This document shows positions 6,927-13,368 of a stretch of 13,368 nucleotides of DNA, one piece after another. The translations under genes were made by a program, and so were the position numbers. The notes below the pieces were generated by a model, which saw nothing but the letters and a program-made list of their open reading frames with translations, searched no databases and was not told the DNA's origin. Origin of the DNA: Bacteroidales bacterium UBA1253. GTDB taxonomy: Bacteria; Bacteroidota; Bacteroidia; Bacteroidales; Paludibacteraceae. Each line of letters starts with the position of its first letter. Within the stretch, counting starts at the first letter, position 1. Location: contig DBVX01000072.1 in NCBI GenBank assembly GCA_002308815.1, positions 7,586 to 20,953 on the forward strand, given 5' to 3'.

Positions 6927-8030
6927 CTAATCAATAATGAGCATCGAGTCGCCGTAGTCCCCGAAACGGTAGCCCTCGCGGACAGCCACATCGTAGGCGT
7001 TCATCACGGCATCGTACCCTCCGAACGCCGCCACACACAGCAGCTGGATGGACTGGCTGGCATACAGATTGACAAGACACGAATCAGACACAACAATGTC
7101 GTAAGGCGGGTAGATGAACTTGCTCGTCCAACCGTGATAAGGCTTGATCTGCCCCACGGTTCCCGCCACCTGCTCAAGGGCGCGAATCACTTCCGTCCCC
7201 ACCGCGCAGATATGCTTTTCCTGCGCGTGCGCACGGTCAACAGCATCCACCAGCGGCTGCTCAATCACCATCTCCTCCGAGTCCATCTTGTGTTTGGGAA
7301 GATCGTCCACCTCAATGTTTTTGAAGTTGCCCAACGACACATAGGAAGTAAGGAACTGGCGGTCGATACCCGCTATCTCCATCCGTTTGAGCAGTTGCTT
7401 GGAGAAATGCAAGCCGGATGCAGGAACCGCTACCGCGCCTACTTTCTCAGCAAAAATGGTCTGATAACGCTCCTCGTCCATCTTCTCTACCGGACAGTCG
7501 GGGAAGATTGCGTCATACTCTTTCTGCTGCTCCTCATCTAACGGACGGTGGATATATTTGGGCAATGGAGTATGCCCCAGATTATACAGATGCCCCAGAA
7601 ACTCCGAATTGTCGTAATCCGTAAGGAAACGGACCGTGCGTCCTCGGGAAGTCGTATTGTCAATCACCTCGGCCACAATGGTCAAGTCTTCGTCCAAAAA
7701 CAACTTGTTGCCGATACGTATCTTGCGGGCGGGATCCACCAGCACGTCCCAGTAGCGCATCTCATGGTTCAGCTCGCGCAACAGGAAGATCTCAATATTC
7801 GCCATCGTCTTCTCCTTCTGCGCATACAGACGAGCGGGAAAGACCTTCGCATCGTTGAACACAAACACATCGCCCTCATCGAAGAAAGACACGATGTCCT
7901 TGATGCTCTTATGCTCAATATCCCCTGTCGAGCGGTGAAGCACCAGCATACGGGAATCGTCACGATAAGGGAGAGGGTACTGCGCGAACTGACTCTCCGG
8001 AATGTTGACTCTGAACTGACTTAACTTCAT
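6927..8030 (-). CDS. queA: S-adenosylmethionine:tRNA ribosyltransferase-isomerase, divergent
   Basis: QueA transfers and isomerises the ribosyl part of S-adenosylmethionine onto 7-aminomethyl-7-deazaguanine in tRNA, forming epoxyqueuosine at wobble position 34. The 367-residue product matches the family along its length: DDSRMLVLHRSTGDIEH (24-40), DVFVFNDAKVFPARLYA (54-70), VGAVAVPASGLHFS (197-210), KHKMDSEEM (246-254), GWTSKFIYPPYD (300-311) and GYRFGDYGDSMLI near the end. Two segments depart from the pattern: where relatives have TLHxGxGxF this protein reads TSYVSLGNF (228-236), and where they have NFHxPxSTL it reads NLYASQSIQL (321-330), losing the usual histidines and the proline. A short extra segment (about 165-185) precedes the RYQT motif. 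Loss of conserved residues could mean altered activity; the rest is intact and uninterrupted. It sits between truB (23 bases) and ung (20 bases). Confidence 0.93.
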   Translation of the reverse strand: MKLSQFRVNIPESQFAQYPLPYRDDSRMLVLHRSTGDIEHKSIKDIVSFFDEGDVFVFNDAKVFPARLYAQKEKTMANIEIFLLRELNHEMRYWDVLVDPARKIRIGNKLFLDEDLTIVAEVIDNTTSRGRTVRFLTDYDNSEFLGHLYNLGHTPLPKYIHRPLDEEQQKEYDAIFPDCPVEKMDEERYQTIFAEKVGAVAVPASGLHFSKQLLKRMEIAGIDRQFLTSYVSLGNFKNIEVDDLPKHKMDSEEMVIEQPLVDAVDRAHAQEKHICAVGTEVIRALEQVAGTVGQIKPYHGWTSKFIYPPYDIVVSDSCLVNLYASQSIQLLCVAAFGGYDAVMNAYDVAVREGYRFGDYGDSMLIID

Positions 8031-8053
8031 AATATCTTTATTTATCTGATAAT

Positions 8054-8758
8054 CTACCTGTTTATTGTGTCGTTTCTAAGCATTTCGTCAAACTGCTCCA
8101 TCGTCATGCAATCCTTTTCCGTTATATCCCCTACCCTCGTCCTTCTCAACGCAATCAAGTGTGCGCCCGACTCCAAACGCCTGCCGATGTCACGAGCCAG
8201 AGCACGGATATATGTTCCTTTGGAGCAGACTATGCGTAGCGTGAGTTGCATACGTTCCGCATCAAACGACAAAATCTCTATCTCATCAATAACGAGCAGT
8301 TTTGGTTTCAACTCCACCTCCTCGCCTTTCCTCGCCAGAGCGTAAGCGCGCTTGCCGTCCACCTTCACGGCAGAGAACATAGGAGGCACCTGCCACTGCT
8401 CGCCCTGAAAGGACGGTATCACCTTTTCAACCAGTTCCCTCGTGATATGCCCGGTCGGATACGTGGCATCAACGGGTTTCTCAAGATCATAACTGGGAGT
8501 TGTCGCGCCAAGTTGCAACGTGGCGACATACTCCTTTGTATGCTGTTGCAACTCGTCGATACGCTTGGTCTGCTTGCCCGTACATACCACCACCACACCT
8601 GTGGCAAGAGGATCCAACGTACCTGTATGCCCCACCTTGAGTTTCTTTACCCCTAACTTGTGACACAACAACCAGCGTGCCTTCCCCACCACATCAAAAC
8701 TTGTCCAGCGGTAAGGTTTGTCGAACGCAATTATCTCTCCTTCTATAAAATCCTTCAT
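8054..8758 (-). CDS. truB: tRNA pseudouridine-55 synthase
   Basis: Converts uridine 55 in the T-loop of nearly all tRNAs to pseudouridine. The catalytic aspartate is D49 in GHTGTLDPLATG; other family marks are FDKPYRWTSFDVV (12-24), VPPMFSAVKVDGKRAYALAR, which forms the RNA-binding platform, and CSKGTYIRALARDIG. The protein is 234 residues against about 300-315 for E. coli TruB, because it ends shortly after the catalytic domain with no recognisable PUA domain; short forms of this kind are common in Bacteroidota. The start MKDFIEGEIIAFDKP fits relatives, and no Shine-Dalgarno is evident. It lies 30 bases after uppP and 23 bases before queA, a neighbourhood often conserved in Bacteroidales, though I cannot check that here. 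Confidence 0.96.
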   Translation of the reverse strand: MKDFIEGEIIAFDKPYRWTSFDVVGKARWLLCHKLGVKKLKVGHTGTLDPLATGVVVVCTGKQTKRIDELQQHTKEYVATLQLGATTPSYDLEKPVDATYPTGHITRELVEKVIPSFQGEQWQVPPMFSAVKVDGKRAYALARKGEEVELKPKLLVIDEIEILSFDAERMQLTLRIVCSKGTYIRALARDIGRRLESGAHLIALRRTRVGDITEKDCMTMEQFDEMLRNDTINR

Positions 8759-8788
8759 TCGAGTGAAACAGGCAAAGGGGAAACGGAG

Positions 8789-9628
8789 TTATGCGGCGAA
8801 ATGCCAGACAAGGGCAAAGAGTCCGGCGGCAAGGCAGTAAACGGCGAAGTACGTCAGTTTCTGCCTGCGGACAACAGCCAGCATCCAACGGCATGCGGCG
8901 CAACCTGACAGGAATGCCGCCACAAAACCAACGGTCAGCGGTAACCAACCTATAGCAGGGGCAGTCGCCTTACCGGAAATCAGATCCAACGACTCCAACA
9001 GGGCATCTCCCAGCACCGGTATCAGCACCATCAGGAACGAAAAACGCGCCACACTCTCCTTCCTCACACCACACAACAGACCGGTGGCTATGGTCATTCC
9101 GCTGCGGCTCAAACCGGGCAGCACCGCCACCGCCTGCGCGCAACCGACAATGAGAGCGTCCTTCCATCCCACTTCGTGTCCCCCCTTATCACCACATGAG
9201 GCGGAGAAGCGCTCGGAACGGCACTTTGTCAACCATTCGCTCAACGACAGCATACCCGCTGTCACCATAAGACATATTCCTACCAACAAAAGACCACTAC
9301 CAAAAAGCCTCTCCACCTCGTCCTTGAAGAATACACCCACTATAAACACGGGTAAGCAACTCAATAGAAGCAAAGCGACATATTGTTTGTCCACATTCCA
9401 TTCCGTTGTGGAGAATGTCCCTTTGAACAAGTGCGCAATCTCGCGTCGCAACACCACAATCGTAGCAAGGACGGTGGCAACGTGAAGTACTACGGTGAAC
9501 ATCAGATTCTCTTCCGATGCTGTTCCAAGCAACGCCTGCCCTATCTCCAGATGCCCTGAAGAGGAAACCGGAAGGAACTCTGTCAGCCCCTGCACCAGAC
9601 CTAATATCAATGCCTCCAACCAACTCAT
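8789..9628 (-). CDS. uppP: Undecaprenyl-diphosphatase (UppP/BacA family)
   Basis: Integral membrane phosphatase that recycles undecaprenyl pyrophosphate to the monophosphate carrier lipid for peptidoglycan and glycan export; its overproduction is linked to bacitracin resistance. The 279-residue protein has the two family motifs: QGLTEFLPVSSSGHL (13-27), with the catalytic glutamate E17 and histidine H26, and PGLSRSGMT (171-179) with its arginine. Hydrophobic segments run through the rest, including 47-60, 84-100, 110-128, 228-246 and 258-275. An AGGAAAAGGAA sequence lies just upstream of the ATG, which is an unusually good ribosome binding site for this window. The gene follows the DUF3098 gene by 18 bases and precedes truB by 30. 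The length is typical and the protein is complete. Confidence 0.96.
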   Translation of the reverse strand: MSWLEALILGLVQGLTEFLPVSSSGHLEIGQALLGTASEENLMFTVVLHVATVLATIVVLRREIAHLFKGTFSTTEWNVDKQYVALLLLSCLPVFIVGVFFKDEVERLFGSGLLLVGICLMVTAGMLSLSEWLTKCRSERFSASCGDKGGHEVGWKDALIVGCAQAVAVLPGLSRSGMTIATGLLCGVRKESVARFSFLMVLIPVLGDALLESLDLISGKATAPAIGWLPLTVGFVAAFLSGCAACRWMLAVVRRQKLTYFAVYCLAAGLFALVWHFAA

Positions 9629-9646
9629 TTCCTTTTCCTAAAAAAA

Positions 9647-9859
9647 TTACCGTTTCTTCCAAAGTATGGCGACAACCATCAGCACAAATCCCGCCAGCGC
9701 AATCATCGGCCCGACCGTGATGCGGCGGAAGGAAAAAATGTCAGGATTGTATTCGGTGGCACCGCTCGGTTCACCTATCATCAATGCGAAACCGATGACA
9801 ATCACAACAAATGAAACGGCTATCAGAATACTGTTCTGCTTGGGTAGATGATATTTCAT
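9647..9859 (-). CDS. DUF3098 family small membrane protein
   Basis: Small protein of 70 residues with two membrane helices, about residues 11-28 (LIAVSFVVIVIGFALMIG) and 50-67 (GPMIALAGFVLMVVAIL), joined by a loop containing YNPDIFSFRRITVGP and ending in KKR. The segment NPDIFSxRRIxVxPMxxLAGF is the recognisable signature of the Bacteroidota-restricted DUF3098 family. No biochemical function is known to me. Its position between ftsX (10 bases upstream) and uppP (18 bases downstream) recurs in this phylum and suggests a role connected with the envelope or division, but that is inference from context only. Confidence 0.88.
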   Translation of the reverse strand: MKYHLPKQNSILIAVSFVVIVIGFALMIGEPSGATEYNPDIFSFRRITVGPMIALAGFVLMVVAILWKKR

Positions 9860-9869
9860 ACGCTCAAAA

Positions 9870-10733
9870 TTAAATCTCGTACATTTTCTCCACTTTCATT
9901 CTCACATACCTGCTGGTTGCCACGAGAGAAGCGAAGTAAGTGATAATCAGCCCGCTCAAAAGGACAGACAGTGCGATGACACCAATATTCTCTTTTGTGA
10001 GCGGGAAAAGTGCGATATGAAGAGAATGAAACACGTAGTAGTATACACCAACCAAAGCGACCAGCGTCAGCAGAGCCGCTTCCAATCCCATACGTACCGA
10101 CCTCGCGACAAACGGGCGGCGGATAACCCACGAGGTGGCGCCTACCAGACGCATCGTATTGATGATGAAACGCTTGGAATAAATATGCAATCTGATTGTA
10201 TTAATAATCAGAATCCAAGCAATTACAAGCAGAACCAAAGCGCATACACCAAGCACCAATGAGAGTTTATTGACATTGTGATCCAGCACCTTTACGATAT
10301 CCTCCTGATACAACACCTGTTCCACATACGGCAACTCTGTCAGTTTCTCTGTGATTTGCGCGATGCTGTCATGGTTTGCATAAACGGGCTGCAAGTGCAG
10401 CTCGTAGGAGTCGGACAAAGGATTGTAGCCCAAAAACTTGGTCGGGTCCTCACCCAGTCCGGCTATATGCTCCTCCAGGGCCTGCTGCCTTGAAATAAAA
10501 GAGTAGGAGGCGGTAGCGGGCATCGCCTCCAAAACGGCCTGCAGGCGATTGGCGGATTCGGAGTCAGCGTTTTGCGTCATGATTACGGTCAGTGCCAGAT
10601 TCTGACGCAAGTCCGATACGAGATGGTGTGCGCTCAACAGCACCATGCTTTCCAATCCGACCATAAACAGCACCATAGCCACACTAACCGTGGTGGTGAG
10701 ATACATATTGAAAAAACGTTTCTTCCGCTTCAT
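9870..10733 (-). CDS. ftsX: Cell division protein FtsX (permease-like)
   Basis: Membrane partner of the FtsE ATPase; in other bacteria FtsEX transmits ATP hydrolysis across the membrane to activate peptidoglycan hydrolases during division. The product has 287 residues from the chosen start, with the expected topology: one N-terminal helix (about 12-35), a periplasmic domain of about 120 residues containing FLGYNPLSDSYEL, then three helices (about 157-178, 216-234, 250-271). The conserved cytoplasmic loop after helix 2 reads IYSKRFIINTMRLVGAT. I placed the start at 10733 because MKRKKRFFNMYLTTT matches relatives; an in-frame ATG 24 bases earlier at 10757 is possible. ftsE is not adjacent, which is usual in Bacteroidota. 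The gene begins only about 50 bases after a strong terminator, so it needs its own promoter or readthrough; I could not find a clear TAnnTTTG box there. Confidence 0.92.
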   Translation of the reverse strand: MKRKKRFFNMYLTTTVSVAMVLFMVGLESMVLLSAHHLVSDLRQNLALTVIMTQNADSESANRLQAVLEAMPATASYSFISRQQALEEHIAGLGEDPTKFLGYNPLSDSYELHLQPVYANHDSIAQITEKLTELPYVEQVLYQEDIVKVLDHNVNKLSLVLGVCALVLLVIAWILIINTIRLHIYSKRFIINTMRLVGATSWVIRRPFVARSVRMGLEAALLTLVALVGVYYYVFHSLHIALFPLTKENIGVIALSVLLSGLIITYFASLVATSRYVRMKVEKMYEI

Positions 10734-10781
10734 ATCTTTTGCTTTGTACGCAGGCATCCTGCTTGCGAGCTTTTTAAGGCA

Positions 10782-10824
10782 TTGAAAAAAGAACAGGTTG
10801 ATGTCCAGCCTGTTCTTTTTTCAA
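10782..10824. terminator. Strong bidirectional hairpin terminator between gldN and ftsX
   Basis: TTGAAAAAAGAACAGG (10782-10797) and its exact reverse complement (10809-10824) form a 16-bp stem, extended by T-G, T-A and G-C pairs to about 19 bp around the 5-base loop ATGTC (10801-10805). On the minus strand the right half ends in a run of six T residues, a standard rho-independent terminator beginning 4 bases after the gldN stop codon. The A run in the other arm gives a T run on the plus strand too, so it could also stop antisense transcription. Confidence 0.88.
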
Positions 10825-10828
10825 TCGC

Positions 10829-11773
10829 TTAATATTCCCACAGGTCTTGTTCGAAATTCAGGAGTTCTGTTTCTATGCGTGCCTGCTCTTTCTTGGCTGA
10901 TTGTTCCTCCTTGGCGTAATCCAGAATCATCCGATTGTAGATATTGTTCTCACCTACAAGATAGGAGGTATACAACCTTTTCTGGAAGAAATCATCAAAG
11001 GTAACCCGCTTTTGCTCATTTCCGTTATTACTGATATAATTGCTCGCAAGATAGGGTCTCAAATCCTTGTAGAGAACCCAAAACTTGATGGACTGCCGCA
11101 AAAACAACATCGGATCCGTACTCGTTGCCCTATCCGGTTGCAAAGGCGCAATTGCAATAATCTGGCGATGCAGACGGGAAGTGTGCTTATCAAAGAAAAT
11201 CACCTCCTGAATCATGTACTTTATCTGATTCTTAACATAATTCTGATATCTGGAGGGATTAAAAATCATCTGATTCGTTACAGAATCATAGTACAAAATA
11301 TAAGACTCCTCATCGTCTAATTCTCCTTGTTGTCCCTCTGCATCATTAGCTACAAAGATTGTTTTCCCTCCCTGCAATGCCAATTCTTTCAATTTAATTC
11401 TTGTTGATTCCGAAAATTCCGGTGTGAACGGCTGATCCTTCCGCTCCTTTGCCTCGTAAATGGGCATTCTTTCCTGTACGGCTTGCAATATTATGCGGAA
11501 CAAACTCTTATATTTAGGATCATCGTGCTTCTCGGGATAATAGAGCTGATAGTTCTGCTTATACCGCAGGTCAATTATACGATATGTGAGTCGTGCCCAT
11601 ACCACGTCATCTTTACGGTGAAAGACCGTAACGAGGGTATCAGCGGATGCATTCAGTTCCTCTGTTTCCAAACGTATGGTTCCGTTGGTATCAAAATAAT
11701 CAAGAACCACCTGCTGGGCATTAACTGTCACCACACATACCATCAACAGAATCAATATTCGAACCTTTTTCAT
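10829..11773 (-). CDS. gldN: Type IX secretion/gliding protein GldN (PorN)
   Basis: Periplasmic component of the type IX secretion system, which exports proteins across the outer membrane in Bacteroidota; known relatives associate with the lipoprotein GldK/PorK to form a ring below the outer membrane and contact GldM/PorM. The 314-residue protein starts with a signal peptide: two lysines, a hydrophobic stretch LILLMVCVVTV, and likely cleavage after VNA at residue 19. Family-typical segments are VVWARLTYRIIDLRYKQNYQ (57-76), YKSLFRIIL, SRYQNYVKNQIKYMIQEV, and near the C-terminus VTFDDFFQKRLYTSYLVGEN followed by YNRM. The charged C-terminal tail could be helical. It follows gldM by 53 bases and ends at a strong terminator, so it is the last gene of the gldKLMN-type unit seen here. 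Nothing suggests damage. Confidence 0.93.
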   Translation of the reverse strand: MKKVRILILLMVCVVTVNAQQVVLDYFDTNGTIRLETEELNASADTLVTVFHRKDDVVWARLTYRIIDLRYKQNYQLYYPEKHDDPKYKSLFRIILQAVQERMPIYEAKERKDQPFTPEFSESTRIKLKELALQGGKTIFVANDAEGQQGELDDEESYILYYDSVTNQMIFNPSRYQNYVKNQIKYMIQEVIFFDKHTSRLHRQIIAIAPLQPDRATSTDPMLFLRQSIKFWVLYKDLRPYLASNYISNNGNEQKRVTFDDFFQKRLYTSYLVGENNIYNRMILDYAKEEQSAKKEQARIETELLNFEQDLWEY

Positions 11774-11826
11774 AATATCAATTTTTGCAAATTAGAACAA
11801 CTCAACTGAATGAGAGAACCAATCCA

Positions 11827-13368
11827 TTATTTAAGTCTTAAAGGTATTGCGTTCAATTGCTGCTGTTTTCCATCCGGTCCAACCGCACGAATTGTTCCCA
11901 ACGTCACCTGAGTTCCACTTGGCAAATTCTTAATCATACTTTTCTGTTCTTCCGACAATTTACCGGAATCAGAGTGCTTCGTATTGCTACCGACAATAAC
12001 ATCAAAACCTGTAATCCTCCAAGGCAAATTCAGAATTCCATCAGGACCGTAACTGGCCTCCACATAAGCGTCACCGGACAAAAGATTCTTTTTTGAAATA
12101 AATCCCTCACTTTTGGACTCACCTCCTGCAACAAAGAAAGAACTCGGCTTGGGTAAGGCCTTCACTTTGTACGTATTCGTACCCATTGTCTGATTCTTGC
12201 CGTCCATATTGGCAGTTACAGTAAGTTTTACTTCCTTGGCACCCTCGCCGGGTTTGACAACCCAGTTGCCGCCGCTGCGTGAAACGGACGCGCCGGTCGC
12301 ACTGACTGAAACTTTGTCATTGCTCACACCCGGAACGGAAACGCTGAACTTGTTATCGAATCCGCGGTACATAATATTCATATCCAAGTTAGATATGGTG
12401 GCAGTAGGCTCTCCTACCGTATAGGACCCCTCAAAGGGCAGGTAGTCCATCTCACCGGTAGACGAAAGGACACCAATCTTACCGTTGTACTTCTTCAGTC
12501 CGCTTCCTGCCGCAACGACCTCATACAGACCTTCATCATTGATGCGCTGATCGCCGATATAGTATTCGGGACGCTGCGTGGAGTCAATGGCAGCCAAGAT
12601 AATCTTTGCGGAATACTTGGCACCACGCATCACGTAGTCAGACTTTGGGATGACGTATGCCTGCAACTTGTTCACGCGCAAGTCCATTGCGTCGGCGTTA
12701 CCCATCAGGTACTGGATCATCTGACCCTCGGTGGCTCGGATATCGTTCTGCATCTTGCTCAATACGGTAATCGTTGCATTGAGTACCATACCGTCGAACA
12801 TACCGTTCACCCACGAGTCCATTTTCTGCTCGTGGTTGTTATACAGCGAGTCGCAGGAAAAGAGCATATTGAACTGATCGCGCATTTTGTGAATCTCAGC
12901 CTGATTCATCGGGTTCTGATCCTTCGCCAGAATGGAAAGCAGGAAATCACGATACTCCTCAATCCGGATACGCAGTTTCTCTCCATTACCCTCGACTATA
13001 CCGTATTGACCGGTTACATCCAGATTACTTGTACCCGCCAGTCCACGAACAGCATAACCGGTCGTGTAGTTATGTTGGCTCACTTTCTCTTCGCCGATGG
13101 CTATAACCGCCATATCTCGTTTGAACTTGGCGATATAACTGAACAGGGAGTCCGACTTCTGTTTCATTGCCATTGCTTCCTCATAAGGAATGGCATATTT
13201 CTCGGGTTTGTCGTCCTTCTGCTGCTCAAAACTCTTGTACATATTGGCATTCCGTTCCTCGGTGGCTGAGATTGACGAGAACAAACTGTCATCCACCATT
13301 ACGAAGCCGTTCAGAATATCCGTACTTACGTTCAACGCCAACATGGCGGTGAGCACCAAGTACATCAT
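11827..13368 (-). CDS. gldM: Type IX secretion/gliding motor protein GldM (PorM), N-terminus outside window
   Basis: GldM/PorM forms, with GldL/PorL, the inner-membrane proton-driven motor that powers type IX secretion and, in gliding species, motility. The visible 513 codons begin inside the conserved N-terminal membrane helix (MMYLVLTAMLALNVS); relatives have about 10-15 residues before it containing PRQKMIN, so the true start is almost certainly beyond 13368 and this entry is partial at its 5' end. After the helix comes a large periplasmic region, which in solved relatives is four elongated domains. Recognisable parts are ILNGFVMVDDSLFSS, the helical segment around MKQKSDSLFSYIAKFKRD, YVMRGAKYSAKIILAAID, a repeat-like beta segment around SVSATGASVSRSGGNWVVKP, and the C-terminal KSMIKNLPSGTQVTLGTIRA. 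The protein ends with PLRLK. gldN follows in the same operon. gldL and gldK presumably lie outside the window. Confidence 0.94.
   Translation of the reverse strand: MMYLVLTAMLALNVSTDILNGFVMVDDSLFSSISATEERNANMYKSFEQQKDDKPEKYAIPYEEAMAMKQKSDSLFSYIAKFKRDMAVIAIGEEKVSQHNYTTGYAVRGLAGTSNLDVTGQYGIVEGNGEKLRIRIEEYRDFLLSILAKDQNPMNQAEIHKMRDQFNMLFSCDSLYNNHEQKMDSWVNGMFDGMVLNATITVLSKMQNDIRATEGQMIQYLMGNADAMDLRVNKLQAYVIPKSDYVMRGAKYSAKIILAAIDSTQRPEYYIGDQRINDEGLYEVVAAGSGLKKYNGKIGVLSSTGEMDYLPFEGSYTVGEPTATISNLDMNIMYRGFDNKFSVSVPGVSNDKVSVSATGASVSRSGGNWVVKPGEGAKEVKLTVTANMDGKNQTMGTNTYKVKALPKPSSFFVAGGESKSEGFISKKNLLSGDAYVEASYGPDGILNLPWRITGFDVIVGSNTKHSDSGKLSEEQKSMIKNLPSGTQVTLGTIRAVGPDGKQQQLNAIPLRLK

Overview
The window reads as an ordinary chromosomal segment of a Bacteroidota bacterium, most likely a member of the Bacteroidales. 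Four things point there: a type IX secretion pair gldM-gldN, a DUF3098 membrane protein sitting between ftsX and uppP, the lineage-typical promoter form TTTG-N18-TAnnTTTG, and mostly weak Shine-Dalgarno sequences. I cannot name the genus. Most of the window is GC-rich; the methyltransferase remnant (about 2727-3826) and parts of gldN are visibly more A/T-rich.

Layout. 1-1444 (minus): most of dnaK, its 3' end beyond the window edge. 1445-1660: a divergent promoter region containing a perfect short palindrome. 1661-2632 (plus): a trans-polyprenyl diphosphate synthase closed by a hairpin terminator. 2727-3826 (minus): a broken EcoRI-family adenine methyltransferase, A/T-rich and with no restriction enzyme beside it. 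3900-10733 (minus): a tight run transcribed toward lower coordinates in the order ftsX, DUF3098, uppP, truB, queA, ung, polA, with gaps of about 10-30 bases. A 19-bp hairpin at about 10782-10824 separates this run from gldN, which is preceded by gldM, cut at the right edge.

How the genes relate. gldM and gldN encode parts of the motor and periplasmic ring of the type IX secretion/gliding machine. The ftsX-to-polA run mixes division and envelope functions (FtsX, undecaprenyl pyrophosphate phosphatase), tRNA modification (pseudouridine-55 and queuosine synthesis) and DNA repair (uracil-DNA glycosylase and DNA polymerase I).

I found no new defence or mobile system. The most notable points are a DNA polymerase I that has lost the whole 3'-5' exonuclease-like domain while keeping the 5' nuclease and polymerase motifs; a methyltransferase pseudogene that appears to carry two lesions and holds an EF-hand-like loop; and a QueA in which two normally well-conserved motifs are replaced. 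No tRNA, rRNA, CRISPR array or insertion sequence is visible.
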